From positions 1 to 31,037 of IMG/VR virus record IMGVR_UViG_3300020505_000004: a stretch of 31,037 bases of DNA. One strand, 5' to 3'. Both the position numbers and the translations under genes were made by a program. The number at the start of each line of letters is the position of its first letter. Position 1 is the stretch's first letter. Origin of the DNA: a virus. Below, one piece after another: positions 5,904 through 13,617 of this stretch. Below the pieces are notes generated by a model that saw only the letters and a list, made by a program, of their open reading frames with translations, did not search any database and was not told where the DNA came from.

Positions 5904-7503
5904 AGAAGGGAGCTTCTTCGACCTCTTGAGCAGGATCGAACATCACACATTCAGTCAAGCGACCTGTTTCCTTGTCGTACTCCAGTGCCATGCAGCACCC
6001 TGTCTCACCTGTGTAGCGACACTTCAGAACACGCACTCTCGTTTGGTTCTTATTCTCGCCCTGTTGGTTCCGCTCAAGGGCGATGACTGAATCACTCAGT
6101 TGAGCAATACTCTGAGATGACCTGAGGTGTGACAGACTTACTTCACCGCCCTCTTCATGGCTGCGCCCATCGATACGCTTCAGGTGGCACACAACAAACA
6201 GGGTGATACCTGTCTCCTCCACCAGGGTGCGAAGCTTGGTCATCAGGTTGTCCAACATCCGCCGCTCATCACCTTGCCCATCATTGAGCCCGGATACTGC
6301 AATGGATATGTGGTCGAGTACTACAGCCTTGCACCCAAGCCCCTTACCCATGTAGCGGATGCGGTCGAGGAGGTTCTGCCCCTCGGTACTCCCGAAGTGG
6401 TCATAGAGGAACACCTGTCCAGCAGCGAAGACCTTATCGAAGGAGTCCCGTAGTTCCTTCGGGTCAGCCCCGAGGTGGAGCCGCTTGTTCGCTTCGAGAC
6501 TCATCAGGCCAATGGCGGTACGCGCTACGGATTCCTCAAGGGCGATATAGCCCACGGGGATCCCTGCTTTGATCAGACTGAAGGCGAGTTCACGGCAGAA
6601 CTGGCTCTTACCTACACCTGTACCGGCGGTAACTGTGACGAGTTCCCCTGGGCGGATCCCATGGAGCATTGCCGACAGAGGAGCCCATGGGTATGGGATG
6701 CCCTCGGTTGCATCGAATGCTTGGATGCGCTCCCAGATGTCGTTGGCTGAAACGATGCCATCAGGGCGGAATGGTGGTGCTGTCCATATGGCATCAATCA
6801 GTTGCTTCGCCTTACCACCCTTGAGGCACTCGTTGGCATCCTTCAGGGGCAAGCGGGCTATGAAGGCTTTCCCGGGACTCAATACCTTGGCGCATTCCTT
6901 GGCAGCCAGTTGCCCTGGTTCATCCATATCAAAGGCGAACACCACCCGGTCAAACCCTTCCAACCAATCGAGGCTCTTCGCTACTGCCTTGGGTGCCGAT
7001 TGGGCACCATTGGGTACCGATACCACAGGCCACTTGTGATCCTGCATCTGAGACAGGCTCATGGCATCGATCTCACCCTCGGTCACTACCACCATGCGCC
7101 CACTACCGGCGAAGCGGTGTTGCCCAAAGAGCACCATTTGAGTGGCATCACCCAGGATACGGAACTGCTTGTCAGCGGTACGGATCTTCTGAGCAATGAT
7201 CTCGCCTGATGCGTTGCGGTACTGCGCTACCTGTACGGGTACACCAAGGTGCTCACCGATACCGTAGTTCCATGATCGGCAGGTTTCCTCGGAGAGACCT
7301 CTACGCTCAAGTGTCACATACTCAGTTTCAATCATTGCTGCGAAGTCCTTCCGCTGTGGGGTGGGTAGCGCGGTAGTTCCATCACCACGCTCATGGTGTT
7401 TGCATCCAAAGCAGAATCCGTGACCATCGGAGTAACGCGCTAGGTTGTTCTTGGAGCCACAGGCCGGACAAGGTTCATGGCGCAAGAAGGAAGCTTCAGT
7501 CAC
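5902..7503 (-). CDS. Primase-helicase, T7 gp4-like
   Basis: The 533-residue protein starts at GTG 7503 with AGGAG 9 nt upstream. Four cysteines (C12, C15, C31, C34) form the primase zinc finger. The TOPRIM primase domain shows EGEID (E142-D146) and FDMDEPG (D192, D194). The helicase domain has Walker A AGTGVGKS (293-300), the catalytic glutamate region ALEES (E323), Walker B VVLDH (D397), VVCHLKR (H440) and RYTGETG with the likely arginine finger R496. The C-terminus is acidic and ends in Phe (PAQEVEEAPF), like the T7 gp4 tail that binds the polymerase. The protein forms a hexamer that unwinds DNA at the fork and makes RNA primers. The start overlaps the end of the preceding small gene by 8 nt. 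All key residues appear to be present. Confidence 0.96.
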   Translation of the reverse strand: MTEASFLRHEPCPACGSKNNLARYSDGHGFCFGCKHHERGDGTTALPTPQRKDFAAMIETEYVTLERRGLSEETCRSWNYGIGEHLGVPVQVAQYRNASGEIIAQKIRTADKQFRILGDATQMVLFGQHRFAGSGRMVVVTEGEIDAMSLSQMQDHKWPVVSVPNGAQSAPKAVAKSLDWLEGFDRVVFAFDMDEPGQLAAKECAKVLSPGKAFIARLPLKDANECLKGGKAKQLIDAIWTAPPFRPDGIVSANDIWERIQAFDATEGIPYPWAPLSAMLHGIRPGELVTVTAGTGVGKSQFCRELAFSLIKAGIPVGYIALEESVARTAIGLMSLEANKRLHLGADPKELRDSFDKVFAAGQVFLYDHFGSTEGQNLLDRIRYMGKGLGCKAVVLDHISIAVSGLNDGQGDERRMLDNLMTKLRTLVEETGITLFVVCHLKRIDGRSHEEGGEVSLSHLRSSQSIAQLSDSVIALERNQQGENKNQTRVRVLKCRYTGETGCCMALEYDKETGRLTECVMFDPAQEVEEAPF

Positions 7504-7771
7504 GGAACTGATCTCCTGGGGTAACTACTGCCACTCGATCACCGTTGATCCAAGTGCAGGACACCGTTTCACCAAGGTGCTTTACGAGTGCCAAGGCATC
7601 CTCGCGGTACACGGGTAACCACTTCTCCGCAGTATGTGATCCTTTGCCGGTCGCCCCGGCTAGGAGTCGACAAATTGTCACACCGGCACCGTAGGGGTAG
7701 TCACCTTCAAGTGCGTAGAACGACACTGTGATCAGTTTCCCGCCACCTCGGTACTTGATGATGTCTTTCAT
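7496..7771 (-). CDS. Hypothetical protein, 91 aa, before primase-helicase
   Basis: The gene overlaps the previous stop as ATGA (7771-7768) and runs 8 nt into the primase-helicase gene. The protein is MKDIIKYRGGGKLITVSFYA..., with a beta-rich first half, a Gly/Ala loop (LLAGATGKGSHTAEKW) and a second strand pair (VSCTWINGDRVAVVTPGD). In T7 this position holds gene 3.5, the amidase that also inhibits RNA polymerase, but none of the zinc-ligand signatures of that amidase is visible and the protein is much too short. Function unknown. The tight overlaps argue for a real gene in the replication operon. Confidence 0.75.
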   Translation of the reverse strand: MKDIIKYRGGGKLITVSFYALEGDYPYGAGVTICRLLAGATGKGSHTAEKWLPVYREDALALVKHLGETVSCTWINGDRVAVVTPGDQFRD

Positions 7772-8028
7772 GCTTCCAGCGCGTAGTTGGTGCGTGGGCT
7801 TGCAGGAGTGCGCGTAGGTGTGATGCGGTCATCTAGCAGCGGCATCTGCCCAACAAGTGTTGAGAGGAAGATGCGGAGTGAGCGGATCTCTACGCGATCC
7901 AAGGTTGCAAAGGTGTCTGATCCAAACTCGATCTTCAGTTCACCACTTGTTTCCGATACTTGGCAGAAGGAGGGCTGACTCGGATCATCACTGACCAACC
8001 GTGGGTTGAATACTTGCTTGTATGCCAT
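7768..8028 (-). CDS. Hypothetical protein, 86 aa
   Basis: The protein is MAYKQVFNPRLVSDDPSQPS..., with a predicted strand pair (ELKIEFGSDTFATLDRVEI) and a C-terminal helix (RSLRIFLSTLVGQMPLL) before a Pro/Thr-rich tail. It overlaps the 3' end of the endonuclease gene by 41 nt in another frame. The ribosome site is weak, so start 8028 is not certain, but the stop overlaps the next ATG (ATGA), which supports the frame. No known domain is recognised. It is co-transcribed with the ssDNA-binding protein, endonuclease and primase-helicase genes. Confidence 0.65.
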   Translation of the reverse strand: MAYKQVFNPRLVSDDPSQPSFCQVSETSGELKIEFGSDTFATLDRVEIRSLRIFLSTLVGQMPLLDDRITPTRTPASPRTNYALEA

Positions 8029-8395
8029 ATTGATTCGTTTCTGTTAGGTGCATCATGGAGCCATGTTGCTCCTGCTGCGCTGCTGCTAATGACTGAATGA
8101 ATGAAGGGGTGTCAGATAAACGCATCATCAACAACCATTCGCCGCGATCTCTCCGCATCACAACAGCAGGAACCTTCTTGCCCTTACTGTCCTTGATGGC
8201 CTGTTCGATGAAGTCGTAAACAGCCAATGACTTCCGTAACTTCACCTCGAAGTGCAAGCCTCCGGTTCCTCCTAGGTCTGCCGAGAGGCTCCCGCTTGAT
8301 TGGGCTGCCCGGAAGCAACCAGGGAGACCTAAGTGCTCCCTGATTGCATCCCGTGCATCCCGTTCCCCACGCTTCCCTCGTTCCCGGTTGTTCAT
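7988..8395 (-). CDS. PDDEXK endonuclease, T7 endonuclease I (gp3) analogue
   Basis: The 135-residue protein has the spacing of the T7 endonuclease I active site: acidic residues near the N-terminus (E11 in GKRGERDA, E20), D40 in SADLGG, and E50-V-K52 in HFEVKLRK. The D to E distance of 10 and the ExK core match those I recall for T7 gp3 (D55, E65, K67). The enzyme family resolves Holliday junctions and branched DNA, breaking host DNA and clearing replication intermediates before packaging. The rest of the protein differs from T7 gp3 and also resembles Hjc/RecB-type resolvases, so 'analogue' is safer than 'orthologue'. The start overlaps the ssDNA-binding gene as TGATG (8397-8393). Confidence 0.82.
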   Translation of the reverse strand: MNNRERGKRGERDARDAIREHLGLPGCFRAAQSSGSLSADLGGTGGLHFEVKLRKSLAVYDFIEQAIKDSKGKKVPAVVMRRDRGEWLLMMRLSDTPSFIQSLAAAQQEQHGSMMHLTETNQYGIQASIQPTVGQ

Positions 8396-9054
8396 CAGAA
8401 GTCTTGCGCCTTGGGTGACTTCTTCTTAGGAAGTGACTCTTGCTTAGGTTCTTCCTTAGCAGCCGGTGCTTTCTTATCCTCCTCAAAGTCTGAGAAGGTC
8501 TCCGTAGTGAAGCCCGCATCAGTCGCGCCGAAACCGAAGTCCGATGCACTGGATGGCATACCTTCGCGGAGCTCAATGATCTGTACACCACGGAGACGGA
8601 GACTCAGACCTACCCCACCGATACCTGGTTGATTCCAAGAGGTGATCTCAACAGCAAGCCGAGCGCGGCTGCCGTTGCCTACCCGGATATCACCCTCAAG
8701 CTTGGTGCCGCGAGAGTCAAAGAGTGCCGGACGCTGAACCCAAGTCTTCCCTGACTTGGTCTCGACATTCGCCCGCAACTTTGCCTTGACTACTAACTGA
8801 CCCTCTTCGTTGCGGCTGTAAGGGAGCGAAGGGGATACCTTCACCTTCTTGCCACCGGAACGCTTGGTCTCTTCTTCAATCGCGGAAGCCAGTGCCCGTG
8901 CAAGGGTTGCCTCAAGGGCATCCGCATCAGCACCATCTTCAAACATGATCCGGGTGCTGTAGGTACCCGCTGCATCAAACTTCATATCCGGCTCAGTCAA
9001 GCTGGGCCAGATCAGGGTTCCTGTGGGTGTCGTTAACTGCGTATTTGCGCTCAT
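8395..9054 (-). CDS. Single-stranded DNA-binding protein, T7 gp2.5-like
   Basis: The 219-residue protein has the size and layout of gp2.5-type proteins. An OB-fold-like N-terminal region is about residues 1-160 (GTLIWPSLTEPDMKF, VETKSGKTW, and GVGLSLRLRGVQIIELREG). It is followed by a flexible tail with an acidic patch (FSDFEEDKK), mixed Lys/Glu residues and a terminal aromatic residue (KAQDF). In T7 the acidic tail and last Phe contact the polymerase and helicase; here the tail is more mixed in charge than in T7. The protein coats ssDNA and coordinates the replisome. AGGG lies 5 nt before ATG 9054. Its position between RNA polymerase and endonuclease matches T7. Confidence 0.87.
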   Translation of the reverse strand: MSANTQLTTPTGTLIWPSLTEPDMKFDAAGTYSTRIMFEDGADADALEATLARALASAIEEETKRSGGKKVKVSPSLPYSRNEEGQLVVKAKLRANVETKSGKTWVQRPALFDSRGTKLEGDIRVGNGSRARLAVEITSWNQPGIGGVGLSLRLRGVQIIELREGMPSSASDFGFGATDAGFTTETFSDFEEDKKAPAAKEEPKQESLPKKKSPKAQDF

Positions 9055-9133
9055 TTGCCCTACTTTCTATATATGTTGTGCCCGATATGCATACCTAACG
9101 ATCATTTTCACATTGTATGTACGAGAAGAGTAT

Positions 9134-9153
9134 CTCGCAATGGTCAACTATTA
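9134..9153 (-). promoter_or_regulatory. Candidate phage RNA polymerase promoter P2 (upstream of ssDNA-binding gene)
   Basis: On the minus strand the site reads TAATAG, TTGACCA, TTGC, then GAG at the presumed start 9136. It begins directly after the RNA polymerase stop codon (9157-9155) and would give an 82-nt leader to the ssDNA-binding gene. It shares AGTTGACCA with P1. The +1 region GAGA differs from GGA but the 17-bp frame is the same. Confidence 0.6.
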
Positions 9154-9154
9154 A

Positions 9155-11569
9155 CTACGAGAAGAAATACGGAGCATCCACCAACAACTTCGTATCAAGG
9201 GTTCCCTGGGGAGGAGCCGGTGGTAGCTCCATTCCCACGGGTAACTGAGCGTTGATCTGTCGGATCCAATCGCCCAAGGGATCACCATCGAAGGTGTCTA
9301 CCCATGCTGCCCGTAGTTCCCTGTTCAGTACCGGGGCGTAAGCAGCGTGTGTCAGGTAGGAGTCATGCACGAAAGCCATATCAGGTACCCCTGCTGCTAC
9401 CAACCGTATCGCTGTCTTCCGGGCTGCACAGGCATCCAAGGAGTGAACAAGGTTTGGAACGATGCCATGGATGTGCTTGCGCCTGTTGATCCGCGCTGTC
9501 TTCTTGCGGATCTGCCAGATGTTTGCCTGAGGTCCCAGGACAGTTCTGACCCGTGATTTGTCATAGTTCATGTATGACTGCTGCACAGTAAAGCCATCAG
9601 GGGTAACCCATGTGGCGTGTATCCCACTTTGAACGAGAACCTTGGCTGCCCGCTGCGCCCAACTGAGGAACGCCATGCCGCCTACACACACCTCGCTGAT
9701 TGCTGGCCATAGGCTCTTGATCAGGACTCCGCAGGGGTAACTCGGATCCATCCAAGGTCCACCACGGTGCTGCTCGAAGTATGCCTCTCGTAGGTACATA
9801 ACAGCAGACCGCTGCGAGATGCTGTAGGGAACAGTCATCACGACACGCTTGATGAGGCTCCGTGTGATCCCTAGTTCTGCCCATTGAGCAGCATGGTCAT
9901 CACCCCGCTTGGCAGCCTCAATGATCTTCTGCTGCGTCCGTGCAGCAACAATGCTGTAGATGTCTGCGGGGACATTAGAGGGCAGCAGGTTGACGGCTGC
10001 ACCCCCTACTTCATCCTTGAGGAGGAGCGAGAGAACCTGTAGGCCATTGCAGCTTCCATCGACGGCAACCATCAGGTGCGAAGGTTTACCGGCGCGGACA
10101 TTGGGTACATCAAGGCACCAAGCAAGGAACGAGAAGGGATCTGCGGCATCCTTCCAGCGACCCACGGTACCCAAGGGATCCTTGGCGATACTCTCGGCTT
10201 CCCCTGAGTTGACCCATTGGCGGGCTGCTGCCTCACGCTCCGCATAGGTGCCCTTGATACCCCTACAGGCTGCCGCATGGCGCAACCAGGCTGCTGTCGC
10301 CTCCCCTGCATGAGGGATCACATGACCCTGCCCGAACTCAATGAGACCCTTCTGAAGGTCATTACCCTGGTGGGACAGACCCGTGGACTGACAGTAGAAC
10401 CTGCCTCGGAAGTCCAGGCTTGAGGCATGGAAGAACCGGAGGTCACCCTCACTCGCAAACTTAGACGCAAGGCTGATGGTCTGAAGGATCCCGATGCGCC
10501 GTGACTTGATCCGCCGGTTGTTCTCGGCAACCCGGTTGGCCTCATGCCAGTACCTACGGATCTCAGCGCGTTGCTCAGGGGTCTTCTCACAGACCAAGTC
10601 GAGGATCGGAGGACGCGCAGGGAACACACCTTCGGCGTAGACATCAAGGTCACCCACGGGTGAACGGGTTTCCATGAGCCTCTGCACCACATCAAGGACT
10701 ACAGCATTGACGCGGTAAGGGGTGTGTTGCACAGCATTGATAGCGGCATACACCTCAGGCATAGTCTTGATGTCATGGCACTCGGTGGCTGACTTGGTAG
10801 CCCCACGAACCAACGGGAACCCAAGACCCTCCTCATAGCCACCATCGGTTGGTGAAGACCACTTACGGGGAGGGACAACCATGGGCATCTTGATGGGGTG
10901 CAAGGCCTCACCATGCTTCATGTTCTTGTGGGCATACTCCCAGGCATCCTCGGACAGGGACAGGAGCACCACCGTCTGCCGCATACCACGCTTATGGCTC
11001 CTACGCTCAAAGAGCCCTGTTGACTCAATAGCAGCAATAGCCAGGATGTACCCCACCTTGAGGGCAGTCTCATCGTCCCAGGCAAACTCGTTGGTGATGT
11101 CCGTGAAGGTGCGGGAGACAATCTTTCGGAGCTCCGAGGCTCTCCGTTGGGTAGTCCGATGGGCAACCCATTGCTGATACCGGGCTAACCGCTTCTCCTT
11201 GTCCTTGATCCTGATGGCAGTCAGGATGGCCTCAGTCTGGATGGTCTTGGCAGTAATGATGCAGACGCGGCTGAATGTCATGGACTTAGCAGCACCATCC
11301 ATGAACGACTGAAGGGCGATCAAGGCGACCCGGTCGTACTTGAGCCCAAGGTTCCTTAGGGCAGTTGCGCCTACCGAGGTTTCCCCGGGCAGAGTCTCCT
11401 CAAGGTGCTCTGTCATGGGCTGAATGGCTGCCGAGGTGAGGAGGGTTCCCCAGCCTGTCTCGGAACTCCTACCGGCATCCATGGCTACCTTAATCCGTGC
11501 ATAGAACCGACGGCGACCACGCTCATAAGACTCCAGGTCAAGTTCACGCTGAGAAAGCTTCTTAGACAT
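9155..11569 (-). CDS. Single-subunit DNA-directed RNA polymerase, T7 gp1-like
   Basis: The protein is 804 residues (T7: 883). Motif A is VAVDGSCNGLQVLSLLLKDE with catalytic D504. Motif B is RSLIKRVVMTVPYS with K574 and Y582, corresponding to T7 K631 and Y639 (ribose selection). Motif C is AFVHDSYLTH with catalytic D736. The segment SSLDFRGRFYCQSTGLSHQG (383-402) matches the conserved family core. The C-terminal end YFFS corresponds in place to the T7 FAFA foot. The residue after Y582 is Ser instead of Gly and the following loop is unlike T7, while the rest is intact. The enzyme transcribes the middle and late genes from phage promoters, probably the TTGACCA-core sites described here. AAGGAG lies 7 nt upstream of ATG 11569. 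The gene directly follows the attP region. Confidence 0.97.
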   Translation of the reverse strand: MSKKLSQRELDLESYERGRRRFYARIKVAMDAGRSSETGWGTLLTSAAIQPMTEHLEETLPGETSVGATALRNLGLKYDRVALIALQSFMDGAAKSMTFSRVCIITAKTIQTEAILTAIRIKDKEKRLARYQQWVAHRTTQRRASELRKIVSRTFTDITNEFAWDDETALKVGYILAIAAIESTGLFERRSHKRGMRQTVVLLSLSEDAWEYAHKNMKHGEALHPIKMPMVVPPRKWSSPTDGGYEEGLGFPLVRGATKSATECHDIKTMPEVYAAINAVQHTPYRVNAVVLDVVQRLMETRSPVGDLDVYAEGVFPARPPILDLVCEKTPEQRAEIRRYWHEANRVAENNRRIKSRRIGILQTISLASKFASEGDLRFFHASSLDFRGRFYCQSTGLSHQGNDLQKGLIEFGQGHVIPHAGEATAAWLRHAAACRGIKGTYAEREAAARQWVNSGEAESIAKDPLGTVGRWKDAADPFSFLAWCLDVPNVRAGKPSHLMVAVDGSCNGLQVLSLLLKDEVGGAAVNLLPSNVPADIYSIVAARTQQKIIEAAKRGDDHAAQWAELGITRSLIKRVVMTVPYSISQRSAVMYLREAYFEQHRGGPWMDPSYPCGVLIKSLWPAISEVCVGGMAFLSWAQRAAKVLVQSGIHATWVTPDGFTVQQSYMNYDKSRVRTVLGPQANIWQIRKKTARINRRKHIHGIVPNLVHSLDACAARKTAIRLVAAGVPDMAFVHDSYLTHAAYAPVLNRELRAAWVDTFDGDPLGDWIRQINAQLPVGMELPPAPPQGTLDTKLLVDAPYFFS

Positions 11570-11882
11570 CCTTGTCTCCTTAGGGTTCTTAATGATTCAT
11601 AATGGTTGAATAAGGCTTATCTTCAATCAGTATCAAGAGAAATTGTTAAAGCCTTTTTCCTGATCCTTAGATGATATTTTAAGCAAGGATATTCTCTCCC
11701 CAAGAGGGAAGATTTCAAGATTGATAGAAAGAAATATGCAGTTGTATTTCTTACGTCTAACCCTAGAGCACCCTTGGGTTTCATTATGTTTTCTTAAGGG
11801 CAACCAGTGCCCAGCTCTTACATAATGTCGGTATATGTAGTGAAATATGGACGGTTCGGGGCACATCCGTATATGACCATAC
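11570..11882 (-). other. AT-rich leader upstream of the RNA polymerase gene
   Basis: This stretch of about 310 bp holds no convincing gene and is visibly richer in A+T than the coding regions. It contains a small hairpin (GGGCA/TGCCC arms, about 11799-11813) and AT-rich words that could serve host sigma-factor promoters, but no clear -35/-10 pair. A GTG-started open frame of 89 codons (11902-11633) crosses it; its composition is odd and it lacks a ribosome site, so I do not call it. The strong AAGGAG of the polymerase gene is at the left end. Host-driven early transcription of the polymerase could start here. Confidence 0.5.
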
Positions 11883-11914
11883 CGAGACATTGACTGTGGC
11901 ACAGTATTGGAAAG

Positions 11915-11923
11915 TGTGTCAAA
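11915..11923 (-). promoter_or_regulatory. Putative integrase arm-type site (left of att core)
   Basis: On the minus strand this reads TTTGACACA, the same 9-mer found twice on the plus strand on the other side of the tRNA-like core (12091 and 12102). Inverted placement on both sides of a core is what tyrosine integrase arm sites look like. Function is inferred. Confidence 0.45.
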
Positions 11924-11990
11924 CCGCAGGGGACAGGGACAATCTTAGGGTTCCCCTGCGATCATTGACCAAAGCGATAGTCTCGCAAAG

Positions 11991-12032
11991 GGATTTTGAG
12001 TCCGCTGCGTCTGCCAGTTCCGCCACACCGGC
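11991..12032 (-). other. attP core: 42-bp 5' half of a tRNA-Leu (CAA) gene
   Basis: Read on the minus strand from 12032, this matches the 5' part of a bacterial tRNA-Leu: acceptor strand GCCGGTG, D-arm with GGCGGAACTGGCAGACGC, and anticodon loop CTCAAAA (anticodon CAA) flanked by the start of the anticodon stem. The pairing 3' half (variable arm, T-arm, CACCGGC) is absent, so this is not a functional tRNA. Lying about 220 bp downstream of the integrase stop, it is the expected att core: integration into a host tRNA-Leu gene would restore that part of the gene. P-SSP7-type cyanophages have a tRNA-Leu match of similar length in the same place. The crossover point within the 42 bp is not known. 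Confidence 0.8.
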
Positions 12033-12090
12033 TTCTCAATGCACTTTTTATTGGTGCCTCTGTGCCAATCGTGTGCCCGAAGGACACCTT

Positions 12091-12110
12091 TTTGACACAC
12101 ATTTGACACA
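12091..12110 (+). repeat. Two direct TTTGACACA repeats, putative integrase arm sites
   Basis: TTTGACACA occurs at 12091-12099 and again at 12102-12110, 11 bp apart (about one helical turn), between the integrase gene and the att core. A third, inverted copy lies across the core at 11915-11923. The one-turn spacing suits cooperative binding of two protein molecules on one face of DNA. Likely integrase or excisionase sites. Confidence 0.5.
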
Positions 12111-12249
12111 GTGTCACCGCAGCTACACGCCGGATAGTCCATCCGCTTGTAGATGCCACTGTTGTCACACTCATAAAGAGCCAAGGGGTGCATCGAACCG
12201 CCAAGGATACACACCCTGGCGAAAGACAACAACCCCTCCGCTTGGCAGA

Positions 12250-13245
12250 CTATCCCTGCTGTGAACGCTCAAGCATCATGACCACATCGTCCATACTCGA
12301 AGGTGCCAAGTGGGCGTACACTAGGGTCGATTGAATGCACTGGTGACCCATCCACATTTGGACCCGACGGACATCCACACCTGCCATCACTAGGCGACTC
12401 GCACAGGTGTGCCGGAGGCTGTGAAAGACCACCCCCGCATCCGTGATCCCCGCCGCCGTCGCAGCCCGCTTGAACCGCCGACTCGACTCCGTGGGACTCA
12501 AGTCCACGAAGGGTCCGGCAGACTGCCTCGGTAACCGCTCCATCACATCCCGAGCCCGCCGGGTCAAAGGCACCCCACGGCACTTACCGTTCTTCGTGAG
12601 GGTCAAGGAGATCCGGTCAACCCCCACATCCCGCCACCGAAGGTTTAATAGTTCGCTGATGCGGCACCCGGTCTCCACCGCGACCACCACCAGGTCAGCC
12701 GTCGGAGTCGATCCCAAGTGTGAGAGAATCTTGTCCTCCTCCTCATGGGTCAGCCAACGCCGCTCCTTCTTATGTTCCTTGCCAAAGGGGATCTTGGGCT
12801 TCGCAGCAATCCAATCCATATCAGCAGCCAAGTTCATCATCGTTGACAAAGCAGCCAGCCGCCGGTTGATGGTGGCCTGGGAGAGCCCTTGGAATTGCAG
12901 ATCCATGACCATCTTCACGACCACGGCATGGGTGATCTCGGAGACAAGTCTCCCCGGGGAGAGAAGGGCAACCACCCTGCCCCCCACATCAGTCATCGAG
13001 TCTGTTCTGAGTCTTGACCAACGGGTCTTATGGGTGATAAGAAAAAGATCCTGTAGCGTGTGAGTCTCTTTTTGGTCAACAATTGGTGCCGAAAGAAGAA
13101 CACTGGTGTCCTCACCACTATCAACAGCCAACTCAAGCCGCCGCCGCCACAGGTTTGCTTCCTTCTCAGTCTTGAAGCTTTGCCGGTACCGCTTACCGGA
13201 AACAGTAAAGGAGGCCTGATAGGAGTTACCGCGTTTCGTAAGCAT
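12250..13245 (-). CDS. int: Tyrosine integrase (site-specific recombinase)
   Basis: The 331-residue protein has an N-terminal arm-binding region (MLTKRGNSYQASFTVSGKRY, then a basic helix), a core-binding SAM-like domain (about 60-150) and the catalytic domain with all key residues: R195 (ETGCRISELL), K218 in the beta-hairpin (TLTKNGK), HSLRH (H275, R278), GH (H301) and the nucleophile Y310 (STLVYAHL). It would integrate and excise the phage at a host tRNA-Leu gene using the att core about 220 bp downstream. AAGG lies 7 nt before the ATG, which directly follows the stop of the MarR-like gene, so the two are co-translated. A TTGACCA-core promoter-like site lies inside the 5' part of the gene (13085). 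Integrases are unusual in T7-like phages generally but recur in marine groups. Confidence 0.96.
   Translation of the reverse strand: MLTKRGNSYQASFTVSGKRYRQSFKTEKEANLWRRRLELAVDSGEDTSVLLSAPIVDQKETHTLQDLFLITHKTRWSRLRTDSMTDVGGRVVALLSPGRLVSEITHAVVVKMVMDLQFQGLSQATINRRLAALSTMMNLAADMDWIAAKPKIPFGKEHKKERRWLTHEEEDKILSHLGSTPTADLVVVAVETGCRISELLNLRWRDVGVDRISLTLTKNGKCRGVPLTRRARDVMERLPRQSAGPFVDLSPTESSRRFKRAATAAGITDAGVVFHSLRHTCASRLVMAGVDVRRVQMWMGHQCIQSTLVYAHLAPSSMDDVVMMLERSQQG
13065..13085 (-). promoter_or_regulatory. Possible internal promoter P5 within integrase gene
   Basis: The minus strand reads CAATTG, TTGACCA, AAAA, then GAGA (presumed start 13068). This matches the 17-bp frame of P1-P4 and shares the GAGA start with P2. 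It lies inside the coding sequence, so a chance match is quite possible. Confidence 0.3.
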
Positions 13246-13617
13246 TTAAGAACCTTCCGATTGATTGATTTGCAGAGCAATGGTCTTGCCCTTGGTAGTT
13301 AGGAATAGCAATACTTGCCGCCGGTCAGCGGGATCTTCTTCAGGACGAATGAGGTCAAGACCCCAACGCCCTGCTCTCCCTGGGCGAACGAGGTTCTTCC
13401 CGAGGAGCGAGACATTGCGTGAGACCGTAGATGTTGAAACACCCATGACCTCTCCGATGTCAGCCATGCACAGCGGCTTCCCCCTGAGGTTGGACTCGGC
13501 AATTAAGCAGAAGATCGCGGTTGCCAGCACCGGGATATCTTCGTTCTGAGTCCTCATTAATGCACAATTGCTCAGGAACTTCTTGATCGGCTGTGTATTG
13601 TTGACTTTGGTTGACAT
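13246..13617 (-). CDS. MarR-like winged-helix transcriptional regulator
   Basis: The protein is 123 residues if started at ATG 13617, which has AGGGGA about 11 nt upstream; an in-frame ATG at 13680 lacks a ribosome site. The recognition region CMADIGEVMGVSTSTVSRNVSLLG is a clear helix-turn-helix, followed by a wing-like segment GRWGLDLIRPEEDPADRRQVLLFLTTKGKTIA, whose DPxDRR and LT.KG pattern is the MarR family signature. It probably binds DNA as a dimer and could regulate the integrase, being its immediate upstream neighbour with abutting stop and start. Whether it is a lysogeny repressor or an activator is not shown. Its 5' part overlaps another open frame (13759-13460). Confidence 0.82.
   Translation of the reverse strand: MSTKVNNTQPIKKFLSNCALMRTQNEDIPVLATAIFCLIAESNLRGKPLCMADIGEVMGVSTSTVSRNVSLLGKNLVRPGRAGRWGLDLIRPEEDPADRRQVLLFLTTKGKTIALQINQSEGS

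Noticed and set aside
11633-11902. 89-codon frame upstream of the RNA polymerase gene
   Set aside because: GTG start without a ribosome site in an AT-rich leader; composition is unlike the neighbouring genes.
11940-12032. A complete tRNA-Leu gene
   Set aside because: Only acceptor 5' strand, D-arm and anticodon loop match. The anticodon stem has a C-C mismatch and the T-arm and 3' acceptor strand are missing, so this is an att core, not a tRNA.
11945-12232. Open frames across the tRNA-like sequence (95 and 80 codons)
   Set aside because: They translate the tRNA-Leu half-gene (giving NWQTQRTQN-type peptides) and lack ribosome sites; this is a known artefact.
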